Positions 1 to 7,679 of a DNA stretch of 64,000 nt are shown one piece after another. Source of the DNA: Fidelibacterota bacterium (GTDB taxonomy: Bacteria > Pseudomonadota > Alphaproteobacteria > Rhodospirillales > Rhodospirillaceae). The notes under the pieces were generated by a model. It ran no database searches and was not told where the DNA came from. It saw nothing but the letters and a program-made list of their open reading frames with translations. Numbering within the stretch: position 1 is the stretch's first letter; each line of letters begins with the position of its first letter. The DNA lies in assembly GCA_947476275.1 (NCBI GenBank), contig CANJPQ010000005.1, forward strand, positions 1 through 64,000. The letters run 5' to 3'. The position numbers and the translations under genes are program-made.

Positions 1-549
1 TATCCGCACGAAGCCTATATGGCGCTCACCAATGCCAAGGACGACATCTCGCGCAAACAAGCGGAGGCGCAATTCCGCGCCAATGTGCTGACCCACATCC
101 GCGACATTGCGGACAAGTACATCATCCCGGGCGAAACGGCAGATTCGGCGATCATGTTTGTACCGGCGGAATCCGTGTTTGCCACTTTGCACGATCAGTT
201 CGGCGACGTGGTCGAACAGGGTTTCCGGCGGCGCGTGTACATCGTGTCGCCCACGACGCTGATGGCGACGCTCAATACAGTGCGGGCGGTTCTGAAGGAT
301 GCGCAGATGCGCGAGCAGGCGCACCTACTACAGGAGCACATCGGCAAGATGATGGAAGATGTGCAGCGCCTGGACGACAGGGTGCGCAAGCTGGGCACCC
401 ATTTTTCGCAGACCCAGGCGGACGTCGATCTGGTGCTCAAGTCGACCGAGCGCATCGTCGCCCGGGGCGAGAAGATTGCCGATATCGAGCTGGAAACGCC
501 GGCGGAAACCGCCTCGCCGCTCCTCAAACAGGTCGGCGCACCACACTGA
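1..549 (+). CDS. rmuC: RmuC-family protein, C-terminal part (cut by window start)
   Basis: The frame is open from base 1, so the N-terminal part lies outside the window. About 182 residues are visible. The stretch IMFVPAESVFATL followed by the YIVSPTTLMATLNTV segment is typical of the RmuC core, which resembles a nuclease fold. The C-terminal third is a helical coiled coil (DVQRLDDRVRKLG and onward). RmuC proteins limit rearrangements at inverted repeats and are described as DNA recombination proteins; the biochemical activity in this organism is inferred from the family. The gene is followed by 120 bases of non-coding DNA with a promoter candidate for the next plus-strand gene. Confidence 0.9.
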   Translation, partial: YPHEAYMALTNAKDDISRKQAEAQFRANVLTHIRDIADKYIIPGETADSAIMFVPAESVFATLHDQFGDVVEQGFRRRVYIVSPTTLMATLNTVRAVLKDAQMREQAHLLQEHIGKMMEDVQRLDDRVRKLGTHFSQTQADVDLVLKSTERIVARGEKIADIELETPAETASPLLKQVGAPH

Positions 550-618
550 AGGGCACTGGGAGCACCCACGGGGTTGCCGCCTGTGCAGCCTCCAGGGGAT
601 ACAACTACAAAGAGTGTA

Positions 619-646
619 TTGTGTTGAACTCTCGCCTAGCTATTAT
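619..646 (+). promoter_or_regulatory. Candidate promoter for the NfeD-like gene
   Basis: TTGTGT at 619-624 and TATTAT at 641-646 are separated by 16 bases. The -10 box matches consensus at five of six positions, and transcription would start near 653. A GGGGA ribosome-binding site lies just before the ATG at 670. This is a pattern match only. Confidence 0.45.
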
Positions 647-669
647 CCGGCCGCTTCTCCGGGGAATTC

Positions 670-906
670 ATGCCTGCCGCCTCTGCTGCCACCCAACCGA
701 CCGATTCGGGCGGCCCACCGTCTGGCCTCGTCCTGGTTGGCAAGGTCTTCACCTTGCGCACCGCAATCGTCAATGGCCGGGGACGGCTGTCGATTTCCGG
801 CAGCACTTGGCTGGTGACGGGCCCCGACATGCCCGCCGGGTCGAACGTGCGGGTGGTGGGCGTGGAAGGCCCTCGCCTGCGCGTCGAGCACGCCGGCGAG
901 GGTTAG
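670..906 (+). CDS. Stand-alone NfeD C-terminal-type OB-fold protein
   Basis: This 78-residue protein has a disordered Ser/Pro/Gly start (residues 1-19) and then a small beta domain: LVGKVFTLRTAIVNGRGRLS, then STWLVTG, and a closing VRVVGVEGPRLRV. That order of strands (Gly-Lys start, G-x-G-x-L turn, Trp, terminal V-x-V-x-G-x-x-L-x-V) is what the C-terminal OB-fold of NfeD/YbbK membrane proteins looks like. The usual NfeD membrane helices are absent, so this would be a soluble domain alone. No stomatin/SPFH partner gene is adjacent. The ATG at 670 has a GGGGA ribosome-binding site. It converges with the lipoprotein gene ending at 911. The family call is by eye. Confidence 0.65.
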   Translation: MPAASAATQPTDSGGPPSGLVLVGKVFTLRTAIVNGRGRLSISGSTWLVTGPDMPAGSNVRVVGVEGPRLRVEHAGEG

Positions 907-910
907 GCGC

Positions 911-1588
911 CTAGTACGCCGAGCGGGTGGACGGTGCGCGCGCCGTGCCGTCGGTAATCTCCTGGGGCACTTGCACGGAGACCGTGACCGTCTCGCCGGA
1001 GCGGCCCGGGAATTCCTTGAACAGCGCATCGAGGATGTACGGCATCACCGGCTCGAGCTGGCCGTTCTGTCCGGTGGACAGGGCGCGGCCTTCAAACACA
1101 CGCTCTTTCTTCGGCGAGTCGTAGGTGGCGCCACGATAGATATCGAGTTCGACGCGGCGCACGAAAAGCTGGCGCGTATCTGTGTAGTGATCGAATGCCG
1201 GATCGTAGGCCGCACCCATTCCCCACGGGCCGTGGGGATGACCGAAGCCAACACCGAAGCCGACGCCGAAGTGGCCGCCACGGCTCTCGACATCCGGCGT
1301 CGGGCCGCGCACGTCATATCGCAGCGTTACGACGAAATCCGCCGGCCCACCCGCAGCGGCGGCGCGCAGGCCGAGCGACTGCAACTTCGCCGAAACCGTG
1401 TCGGCATATTTGCGATAAGCCAAGCTCTCGCTCTGGTCGGCGTTCACCGTGGCGATGACAAAGGTCTGGCCGTTCGGCGCCGCCGGCAGCGTATGAAAGC
1501 GCGACACATCCGAAACCACATATTTCGGACTGACGCAGGCCGCGAGCGCAAAGGCGGTGAGCGCGGCGGCGACAATTTTCTTGAACAT
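911..1588 (-). CDS. DUF4136-type outer-membrane lipoprotein
   Basis: The 225-residue product begins MFKKIVAAALTAFALAAC, a lipoprotein signal peptide with lipobox LAAC, so it should be lipidated at Cys18 and exported. The ATG at 1588 is preferred over a longer frame because a GGAGGAA ribosome-binding site sits a few bases upstream. The mature part has the DUF4136 pattern: an early FHTLP-type strand, Tyr-Arg-Lys-Tyr, a D-F-V-V-T-L-R-Y strand, a Gly/His/Phe-rich loop (residues about 110-130) and a C-terminal region ending in an ILDALFKEFPG helix. Members are periplasm-facing proteins of unknown role. It is a single gene with its own promoter candidate. Confidence 0.8.
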   Translation of the reverse strand: MFKKIVAAALTAFALAACVSPKYVVSDVSRFHTLPAAPNGQTFVIATVNADQSESLAYRKYADTVSAKLQSLGLRAAAAGGPADFVVTLRYDVRGPTPDVESRGGHFGVGFGVGFGHPHGPWGMGAAYDPAFDHYTDTRQLFVRRVELDIYRGATYDSPKKERVFEGRALSTGQNGQLEPVMPYILDALFKEFPGRSGETVTVSVQVPQEITDGTARAPSTRSAY

Positions 1589-1633
1589 GGTTTCCTCCGG
1601 AGCCGTCTCAGCAACGACGGCGATGGCAAGCAA

Positions 1634-1661
1634 AGTATTCCACTCTCAACGTAGCGCGCAA
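1634..1661 (-). promoter_or_regulatory. Candidate promoter for the DUF4136 lipoprotein
   Basis: On the minus strand TTGCGC (complement of 1656-1661) is followed after 16 bases by AATACT (complement of 1634-1639). The lipoprotein start codon lies about 45 bases downstream. Confidence 0.4.
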
Positions 1662-1724
1662 TTGTGGCTATGGCGGGGCAACGATTGGCGCCTCGCGGCT
1701 TTCGCCAGTCTTGCGTTGCGTTGG

Positions 1725-2321
1725 CTAATCGACCGGCCGGCGGGCGCGGAGCGCGGCAGAGATGGTGCCATCATCGAGATAATCAAGCTCGCCGCCGACT
1801 GGCATGCCGTGGGCTAAGCCGGAAACAACAGTGCCGGTTTCATGCAGCTTCTCGGCGATATAGTGCGATGTCGTCTGACCATCGACGGTGGCGGCCAGCG
1901 CCAGGATCACTTCCTTCACGTGCTCCGCGCGCACGCGATCCAGCAAGCGATCGAGTTTCAGGTCGTCCGGGCCGACGCCGCTCAAGGGCGAGAGCAACCC
2001 GCCGGTGACGTGATAGCGACCGCGGAAAACGCTTGCGCGTTCCATCGCCCAGAGATCGGCCACGTCCTCAACCACGCACACAATCGTGGGATCGCGCCGT
2101 GGATCGCTGCAGATGACGCACGGGTCCTGGCTGTCATAGTTGCCGCACGCACTGCAGACGCGCACGCGGTCGGCTGCCGCGGTCAGCGCATGCACCAGCG
2201 GATCGAGCAGCATGTTGCGCTTTTTAATAAGCGCCAGCGCGATGCGCCGCGCCGAACGCGGGCCCAAACCGGGCAGCTTGGAGATCTGCCGGATCAGCGA
2301 TTCGATTTCAGGTCCGGCCAT
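1725..2321 (-). CDS. recR: Recombination mediator RecR
   Basis: The 198-residue length matches RecR. An N-terminal helix-hairpin-helix ([14 protein letters not shown], residues 15-28) is followed by a zinc finger with Cys56, Cys59, Cys68 and Cys71, and then a Toprim domain ([15 protein letters not shown] and onward; the [16 protein letters not shown] segment near the C-terminus). RecR works with RecF/RecO to load RecA at gaps. The ATG at 2321 gives the normal family N-terminus; a possible start at 2348 would add nine residues encoded by a repeat element. It is the last gene of the ffs-dnaX-ybaB-recR run. Confidence 0.95.
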   Translation of the reverse strand: MAGPEIESLIRQISKLPGLGPRSARRIALALIKKRNMLLDPLVHALTAAADRVRVCSACGNYDSQDPCVICSDPRRDPTIVCVVEDVADLWAMERASVFRGRYHVTGGLLSPLSGVGPDDLKLDRLLDRVRAEHVKEVILALAATVDGQTTSHYIAEKLHETGTVVSGLAHGMPVGGELDYLDDGTISAALRARRPVD

Positions 2322-2323
2322 TA

Positions 2324-2417
2324 GCGCATGACCCGGAAAAGTGGGCACCGGCCCGCCGGCCGAAGGCCGGCCTTGGATAGGGGCGCGCCCTTGCGCGCGG
2401 GCGAAAAGGTCATGCGC
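2324..2417. repeat. REP-like palindromic element between ybaB and recR
   Basis: Ten-base inverted arms GCGCATGACC (2324-2333) and GGTCATGCGC (2408-2417) bound the element. Inside lie further nested palindromes, including CCGGCC/GGCCGG around 2355-2372 and GGCGCGCC near 2382-2389. The left end (GCGCATGACC, then CGGAAAAGTGGGCACCGG) resembles a dispersed intergenic repeat I recall from many alphaproteobacterial genomes. It fills the space between ybaB and recR and ends three bases before the recR start codon. Confidence 0.7.
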
Positions 2418-2428
2418 ATCTCAAGATT

Positions 2429-2752
2429 CTAGAAGGGAAGCTTAAATCCTGGCGGCAGCGGCAAGCCGCCGGTCAGCTTACTGACCTGCGCCTCGACTTC
2501 CGTGTCGACCTTGGTCTTGGCATCCTTCACCGCGGCGATGATCAGATCCTCCAGCACTTCGGCTTCCGCTGGCACCAGCAAGCTCGGATCAATCTTGAGG
2601 CGGCGCAATTCGCGCTTGCCGTTCATCGTGGCCTGCACGAGGCCGGCGCCGGAGCTGCCGGAAATCTCCAGATCGCCCAGTTTCTCCTGCATTTCAGTCA
2701 TGCGCGTCTGCATGTCCTGAACCTGCTTCATCATCTGGCCGAGGTTTTTCAT
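2429..2752 (-). CDS. ybaB: YbaB/EbfC nucleoid-associated protein
   Basis: The 107-residue product begins MKNLGQMMKQVQDMQTRM, the long N-terminal helix of the YbaB/EbfC family, followed by the conserved GLVQATMNGKRELRRLKIDP segment and a helical C-terminus ending in PPGFKLPF. These dimeric proteins bind DNA and are usually encoded between dnaX and recR, as here. The ATG at 2752 is 10 bases past the dnaX stop. An upstream extension in the same frame overlaps dnaX and is not used. Confidence 0.93.
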   Translation of the reverse strand: MKNLGQMMKQVQDMQTRMTEMQEKLGDLEISGSSGAGLVQATMNGKRELRRLKIDPSLLVPAEAEVLEDLIIAAVKDAKTKVDTEVEAQVSKLTGGLPLPPGFKLPF

Positions 2753-2762
2753 CGAGGCGGAC

Positions 2763-4475
2763 CTATTTGTCTTTGTCGTCGGCGCGGCGCAACGACACTT
2801 CTGCGTTGGGAAAAACGTCGAGCAGCGCTTTGACCACCGGCGCGGATTTCGCCTGCTCGATCTGCTGCTCATGCAAGGTGGGCTCGCCCGCCGCATTGGT
2901 GACACTCGCCACCCAGCGCTGGCCGGTCCACGTCGTAAGGTTCTTGCCGACCTGGCCGGCGAGATCCGTCGGCGCGGTCTTGCCGGGATTGAATTCGATC
3001 ACGCCGACCTCGAATCGCACCAGACGCACGTTGCGTTTCAGGTGCGAGGCGATTGTCGCTTCACGCTTCTGTTCAAAGAGCGCGACGACTTCGACGAAGG
3101 TTTTGGGCTGCGGTAACGCGACAGCGTCTGCCACCGGCTCCGTCTGGACGCGCGGCGCGGGCGCTGCGGAACTCGTCGCGACCGCCATCGCACGGGCGCC
3201 GCCACCGCTCGGTGCAGGCGCCGGGGCGCTGCGGCCCGCAGACACAGCCCCGCCGCTGGCAAGTTGCTTCACCGCATCCGCCGGCGTCGGCAGATCGGCG
3301 CTATAGGCCAATCGCACCAGCACCATCTCCGCCGCCTGCAAGGGGATCGGCGCGGTGCGTGTTTCGGACAGGCCCTTGATCAGCATCTGCCACGCGCGTG
3401 TCAGCGCCGGCAGCGAAAGCGCCTTCGCCATCGTCACGCCGCGGGTGCGCTCGGTTTCGGCAAGCGCGGGATCGCCCGCGCCTTCCGGCGCCACCTTCAT
3501 GCGCGTGAGCCAGTGGGTCAGTTCCAGCAGGTCCTGGAGCACCACCACCGGCGACGCGCCGGCGGCATATTGATCGGCGAGCAGATCGAGGGCCGCTTTG
3601 ACCTTGCCGCCCATCACCGCTTCGAACAGGTCGAACACCTTGGCGCGGTCCGCCAGGCCCAGCATATCGCGCACGGACTGCTCGCTGACCTTCGGCGCCC
3701 CGCCGGACCCTTGCGGGCCCGCGGCCTGGGAGATTGCCTGATCCAGGATCGACAGACCGTCGCGCGCGGAGCCGTCGGCAGCGCGGGCAATGAGCGTAAA
3801 CGCGCCTTCTTCGACAGCTGCGCCTTCCTTGTCGGCGATGCCGCGGAACAACATGGTGAGGTGGCCCATGTCGATGCGGCGCAGATCGAAGCGCTGACAG
3901 CGCGACAGCACCGTCACCGGCACCTTGCGGATCTCGGTGGTGGCGAAAATGAACTTCACATGGTCGGGCGGTTCTTCGAGCGTCTTGAGAAGCGCATTGA
4001 ACGCCTTGTCGGACAGCATGTGCACTTCGTCGACGATGTAGATCTTCACCCGCGCGGAGACCGGGCGATAGCGCACGCCTTCCAGCAACTCACGGATGTC
4101 GTCGATGCCGGTGCGGCTGGCGGCGTCCATTTCCAACACGTCGACGTGGCGGTCTTCCGAGATCGCCACGCAGTGCTGACAGACACCGCACGGGTTCGGC
4201 GTCGGGCCGCCCTTGCCGTCCGGACCGATACAGTTGAGGGCGCGGGCGATCAGGCGGGCGGTGGTGGTCTTGCCGACCCCGCGCACGCCGGTGAGCATGT
4301 AGCCCTGGGCAAGGCGCCCCGAGGCGATCGCATTCGTCAGGGTCCGCACCAAGGCGTCCTGGCCGATGAGGTCGGCAAAGGTCTTCGGGCGGTACTTGCG
4401 GGCAAGAACGCGATAGGCACCGGCGCCCTGGCCTTCTACCGCCAAGGCGGGGCGATCTTCAGGGCTGGTGTTCAT
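2763..4475 (-). CDS. dnaX: DNA polymerase III subunit gamma/tau
   Basis: This is the clamp-loader ATPase of the replicative polymerase, 570 residues. The AAA+ module has Walker A GVRGVGKT (63-70), zinc-binding Cys82, Cys96, Cys99 and Cys102, Walker B IYIVDEVHML, and a sensor ATTE. A proline/alanine-rich linker (about 420-470) leads to a C-terminal domain with the KALLDVFPNAEVSLRRAD ending typical of alphaproteobacterial DnaX. I see no slippery A-rich heptamer that would make a short gamma form. The start ATG at 4475 is 24 bases after the SRP RNA, so ffs and dnaX may share transcription. Confidence 0.95.
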   Translation of the reverse strand: MNTSPEDRPALAVEGQGAGAYRVLARKYRPKTFADLIGQDALVRTLTNAIASGRLAQGYMLTGVRGVGKTTTARLIARALNCIGPDGKGGPTPNPCGVCQHCVAISEDRHVDVLEMDAASRTGIDDIRELLEGVRYRPVSARVKIYIVDEVHMLSDKAFNALLKTLEEPPDHVKFIFATTEIRKVPVTVLSRCQRFDLRRIDMGHLTMLFRGIADKEGAAVEEGAFTLIARAADGSARDGLSILDQAISQAAGPQGSGGAPKVSEQSVRDMLGLADRAKVFDLFEAVMGGKVKAALDLLADQYAAGASPVVVLQDLLELTHWLTRMKVAPEGAGDPALAETERTRGVTMAKALSLPALTRAWQMLIKGLSETRTAPIPLQAAEMVLVRLAYSADLPTPADAVKQLASGGAVSAGRSAPAPAPSGGGARAMAVATSSAAPAPRVQTEPVADAVALPQPKTFVEVVALFEQKREATIASHLKRNVRLVRFEVGVIEFNPGKTAPTDLAGQVGKNLTTWTGQRWVASVTNAAGEPTLHEQQIEQAKSAPVVKALLDVFPNAEVSLRRADDKDK

Positions 4476-4499
4476 GGGCCTAGGCGGGAGAGAAAGGGT

Positions 4500-4595
4500 G
4501 AGAGACTGGACAGCGACCCGCGCGGAAACTCGTTACGGCTGCTTCCTTCCGGATCTGACCGGGTTGGCGAGACGCACGTCCACCGCCAGCCTCTC
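4500..4595 (-). ncRNA. ffs: Small signal recognition particle RNA (4.5S type)
   Basis: The minus strand carries the SRP core GGTCAGATCCGGAAGGAAGC, which includes the GGAA tetraloop and symmetric internal loop bound by the Ffh M domain. The ends pair as GAGAGGCTGG (from 4595) with CCAGTCTCTC (to 4500), closing a hairpin of about 96 bases, the short bacterial SRP RNA type. Its protein partner ffh is in the same window at 60.5-61.9 kb. Exact ends are inferred from the closing helix. Confidence 0.93.
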
Positions 4596-4602
4596 GAGGG
4601 CG

Positions 4603-4633
4603 ACTATATCAGATGTCGGGCGTCCGCAAACAA
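4603..4633 (-). promoter_or_regulatory. Candidate promoter of ffs
   Basis: On the minus strand TATAGT (complement of 4603-4608) lies seven bases before the predicted RNA 5' end, with TTGTTT (complement of 4628-4633) 19 bases further upstream. The -10 placement fits the RNA well; the spacer is long. Confidence 0.45.
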
Positions 4634-4780
4634 GCTGCCCAATGATTGAATCGCCGGCCGTAAAGCCATGACAGATGTGACGTTTTTGCCGTTGCGCCCC
4701 GGCGAATCGGCGGGCAAAACCACAGGGGCTGGGGACAGCTCGGTCCCTCTGCCGGCTCGCGTATACTCGGTCCCGAAATC

Positions 4781-6355
4781 ATGACCCCTGCCCACCCCGT
4801 TTCCCGGCCCACGCCGCTCGTCCTGTGCATCCTGGACGGCTGGGGCCATCGCGACGACCCGACGGACAACGCCCTCGCCCACGCCAAAATCCCCACCTGG
4901 AACCGGTGGATGGCGACGGCGCCCCATGCGCTCCTGGAGACGAGCGGGGCCGCGGTGGGTCTTCCCCCAGGCCAGATGGGCAATTCCGAGGTCGGCCACA
5001 TGAATATCGGCTCCGGCCGGGTGCTGGTGCAGGACCTGCCGCGCATCGACAGCGCCATCGCCGACGGCTCGTTCGCCAGGAACACGACGCTGCAGACATT
5101 CATCGCCACCCTGACGAAGACCGGCGGCACGGCGCATCTGCTTGGCCTTGTGTCCGAAGGGGGCGTGCATTCCCACCAGGATCAGATCGCGGCCCTGGCG
5201 AAAGTCATCGGCGACGCCGGGGTGCCCGTGCGCATCCATGCGTTCATCGACGGGCGCGATTCCGCGCCGCAGTCCGGTGCGGGATTTGTGGCCGCATTCG
5301 AGAAGGCCATCGCCGAGCACAAGGACACCAAGATCGCGACCGTCAGCGGACGATATTACGCCATGGACCGCGACAAGCGCTGGGACCGGGTCGAGAAGGC
5401 CTACGACGTGATCGTCGATGCGAAGGGCACACATGCGCCCGATGCAGCGACGGCCATCAAGACGTCATACGCCCAGAAAGTGACCGATGAATTCATCCTG
5501 CCGGTCGCCCTCGACGGTTACGCCGGCATGAAGGACGGCGACGGCGTCGTCATGGGCAATTTCCGCGCCGATCGCGCGCGTGAGATTCTGACGGCGCTGC
5601 TCGATCCGGCCTTTGCGGGCTTCGCCCGCGCACGCGCCGTAAGGTTCGCGGGAAGCATCGGGCTCACGGAGTACTCCGATGCGCTCAATAAATTTCTCAC
5701 CGCCATGTTCCCGCCGCAGCAGGCCGCCAACACATTGGGCGAAGTGCTCAGTAACGCCGGCCTGAAGCAACTGCGCATCGCCGAGACCGAAAAGTACGCC
5801 CACGTCACGTTCTTCCTGAACGGCGGGCAGGAGACCGAATTCCCCGGCGAAACGCGCATCATGGTGCAGAGCCCGAAAGTGGCGACCTATGATCTTCAGC
5901 CGGAAATGTCGGCGGTTGAAGTCACCGACAAGATCGTCGCCGCCATCGAACAGAAATCGTTCGACGTCATCATCGTCAACTACGCCAACGGCGACATGGT
6001 GGGCCACACCGGAATTCTGGCCGCCGCGATCAAAGCGGCAGAAGCGCTAGATGCTTGCCTCACGCGTCTCGAAGCCGCGGTGAAAAGAAGCGGCGGCGCG
6101 CTCTTGGTATCGGCGGATCACGGTAATCTTGAAATGATGCGCGATCCGAAAAGCCACGAGGCGCATACCCAGCACACCACCGGACCGGTGGATGTGATCC
6201 TGGTGAATGGCCCGGCCGACGTGAACCGCCTGGAGAACGGCCGCTTAGCGGATCTCGCGCCAACCGCGCTCGCGCTGCTCGGCTTGCCGCAGCCGCTGGA
6301 AATGACCGGCCACGCGCTGCTGCATCACGCCACATCCCAAGCGGCGACCGCTTGA
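4781..6355 (+). CDS. gpmI: 2,3-bisphosphoglycerate-independent phosphoglycerate mutase
   Basis: The enzyme interconverts 3- and 2-phosphoglycerate in glycolysis using two metal ions. The 524-residue protein is full length. Asp19 in CILDGWG and Ser69 in MGNSEVGHMNIG are the metal ligand and phosphoserine nucleophile; FIDGRDSAP, GDMVGHTG and SADHGNLEMM supply the remaining family motifs. A -10-like TATACT at 4762-4767 lies close to the ATG, implying a very short leader. The next gene, envC, starts inside the gpmI stop codon. Confidence 0.96.
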   Translation: MTPAHPVSRPTPLVLCILDGWGHRDDPTDNALAHAKIPTWNRWMATAPHALLETSGAAVGLPPGQMGNSEVGHMNIGSGRVLVQDLPRIDSAIADGSFARNTTLQTFIATLTKTGGTAHLLGLVSEGGVHSHQDQIAALAKVIGDAGVPVRIHAFIDGRDSAPQSGAGFVAAFEKAIAEHKDTKIATVSGRYYAMDRDKRWDRVEKAYDVIVDAKGTHAPDAATAIKTSYAQKVTDEFILPVALDGYAGMKDGDGVVMGNFRADRAREILTALLDPAFAGFARARAVRFAGSIGLTEYSDALNKFLTAMFPPQQAANTLGEVLSNAGLKQLRIAETEKYAHVTFFLNGGQETEFPGETRIMVQSPKVATYDLQPEMSAVEVTDKIVAAIEQKSFDVIIVNYANGDMVGHTGILAAAIKAAEALDACLTRLEAAVKRSGGALLVSADHGNLEMMRDPKSHEAHTQHTTGPVDVILVNGPADVNRLENGRLADLAPTALALLGLPQPLEMTGHALLHHATSQAATA

Positions 6356-7638
6356 GGCGGATTTTCTCCACGCTGTTTGCGCTGGGCATAACGACGGCGA
6401 CGGCGCTTGCGCAAACGCCGCAACAACTCAAGAGCATCGAGCAGGACCTTCAGAGGAGCGAGGCGGAACGCACGCGCCTCGCGGCGGAGAGCGAGAAAGT
6501 CGCGCGCGATATCGAGTCCGCAAAGAAGCAGGCCGTGACGCTCGCGAAGGACATCCAGGATCAGGAGTATTCGCTCAACGTTTTGGAGGCGCGGCTGAAA
6601 GACCTGGAGGCAACTGCCGCGGAACAGAGCGCAGCCCTTTCCCGCCGCGATGCCCAGATGCGCAAGACGCTCATGGCGCTGGAACGTCTCTCGCTGCGTC
6701 CGGGGGATGCCCTGGCAATGTCGCCGCTTTCGCCGGACGACGCGGTGCGCGTCGCGATCCTGCTACGGGCCGCGGTCCCGGCGCTCTCGGCGTCCGCCAA
6801 CAGCCTGAACACCGAGTTGGGCGCGCTCTACAAGTTGCGTGCGGAGATCGTGGAGAAGAAGGAACAGGTTTCAGCCGGCGCCGCCCAGCTCGTGGCCAAG
6901 CGCGCGAAGCTCGAAACCACGATCGCCTCCAAGACCGAACGCCAAGCTGTGGTGGCGACCCGCGGCCAGGAATTGACCACCCGGGTCGGGCAGTTGTCCA
7001 AGGAAGCGGAAGACCTGCGGGCCCTCTTCGCCAAGCTTGCCGAGGAGAAGGCCAAGCGCGACGCCGAGGAACGTAAGGCGGCTGAAGCCGCCAAAGCGGT
7101 CGCCGCCGCGCAGGCCCTGAAGGACGCCGAGGCGCGGAAGCAGGCTCAAGCGCAAGGACGGGTTATGCTGAAGCCTCCCGCGAGCGTGGCCCCGGACACC
7201 GGGCCGCCACGGCCGTTCAGCAAGGCCAAGGGTACCCTCCCCTATCCCGCAGTGGGCCGGCTGACGGCCCGCTTCGGCGACGCACCGCCGGGTGCGGCTG
7301 CCGGGGGCCTTATGACCAAAGGGATGACCTTGGCGACCCGCCCCGGGGCGACCGTGGTTTCGCCCTTTGACGGCGTAGTGGCTTTCGCCGGGCCCTTTCG
7401 GGGATATGGCGAACTCTTAATCATCGAACATACCGAGGGGTATCATACATTGCTGGCGGGCCTGGGCCGGATCGACGGCACGGTCGGCCAGCGCGTCCTG
7501 GCCGGGGAACCGGTCGGAGCCATGAACGACGACAAAGAGCCCGCGCTATATGTCGAGTTGCGTCACGACGGCCAACCCATTAATCCGGTTCCATGGCTGG
7601 CGGAACGGCGCTCGGGCGAACAAGCAAGCCGCCAATAA
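6352..7638 (+). CDS. envC: EnvC-like murein hydrolase activator
   Basis: The start is a TTG overlapping the gpmI TGA (TTGA), supported by a clear signal peptide MRRIFSTLFALGITTATALA-QT. Residues about 22-260 form long coiled coils, followed by a linker and a C-terminal LytM-type domain (about 300-420). The zinc ligands of active LytM peptidases are missing: the usual H-x-x-x-D site reads TKGMTLA, and the later H-x-H site is YHTLLAGL. This fits EnvC, which activates amidases at the septum rather than cutting peptidoglycan itself. It sits directly upstream of ctpA. Confidence 0.88.
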   Translation: MRRIFSTLFALGITTATALAQTPQQLKSIEQDLQRSEAERTRLAAESEKVARDIESAKKQAVTLAKDIQDQEYSLNVLEARLKDLEATAAEQSAALSRRDAQMRKTLMALERLSLRPGDALAMSPLSPDDAVRVAILLRAAVPALSASANSLNTELGALYKLRAEIVEKKEQVSAGAAQLVAKRAKLETTIASKTERQAVVATRGQELTTRVGQLSKEAEDLRALFAKLAEEKAKRDAEERKAAEAAKAVAAAQALKDAEARKQAQAQGRVMLKPPASVAPDTGPPRPFSKAKGTLPYPAVGRLTARFGDAPPGAAAGGLMTKGMTLATRPGATVVSPFDGVVAFAGPFRGYGELLIIEHTEGYHTLLAGLGRIDGTVGQRVLAGEPVGAMNDDKEPALYVELRHDGQPINPVPWLAERRSGEQASRQ

Positions 7639-7679
7639 ATAATGCCCCTCTCGGATAACTCAGGAACGGTCTTCTCCCC

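Noticed and set aside
3264-4649. 461-codon open frame opposite dnaX and ffs
   Set aside because: It overlaps conserved dnaX motifs and the SRP RNA; no recognisable protein features.
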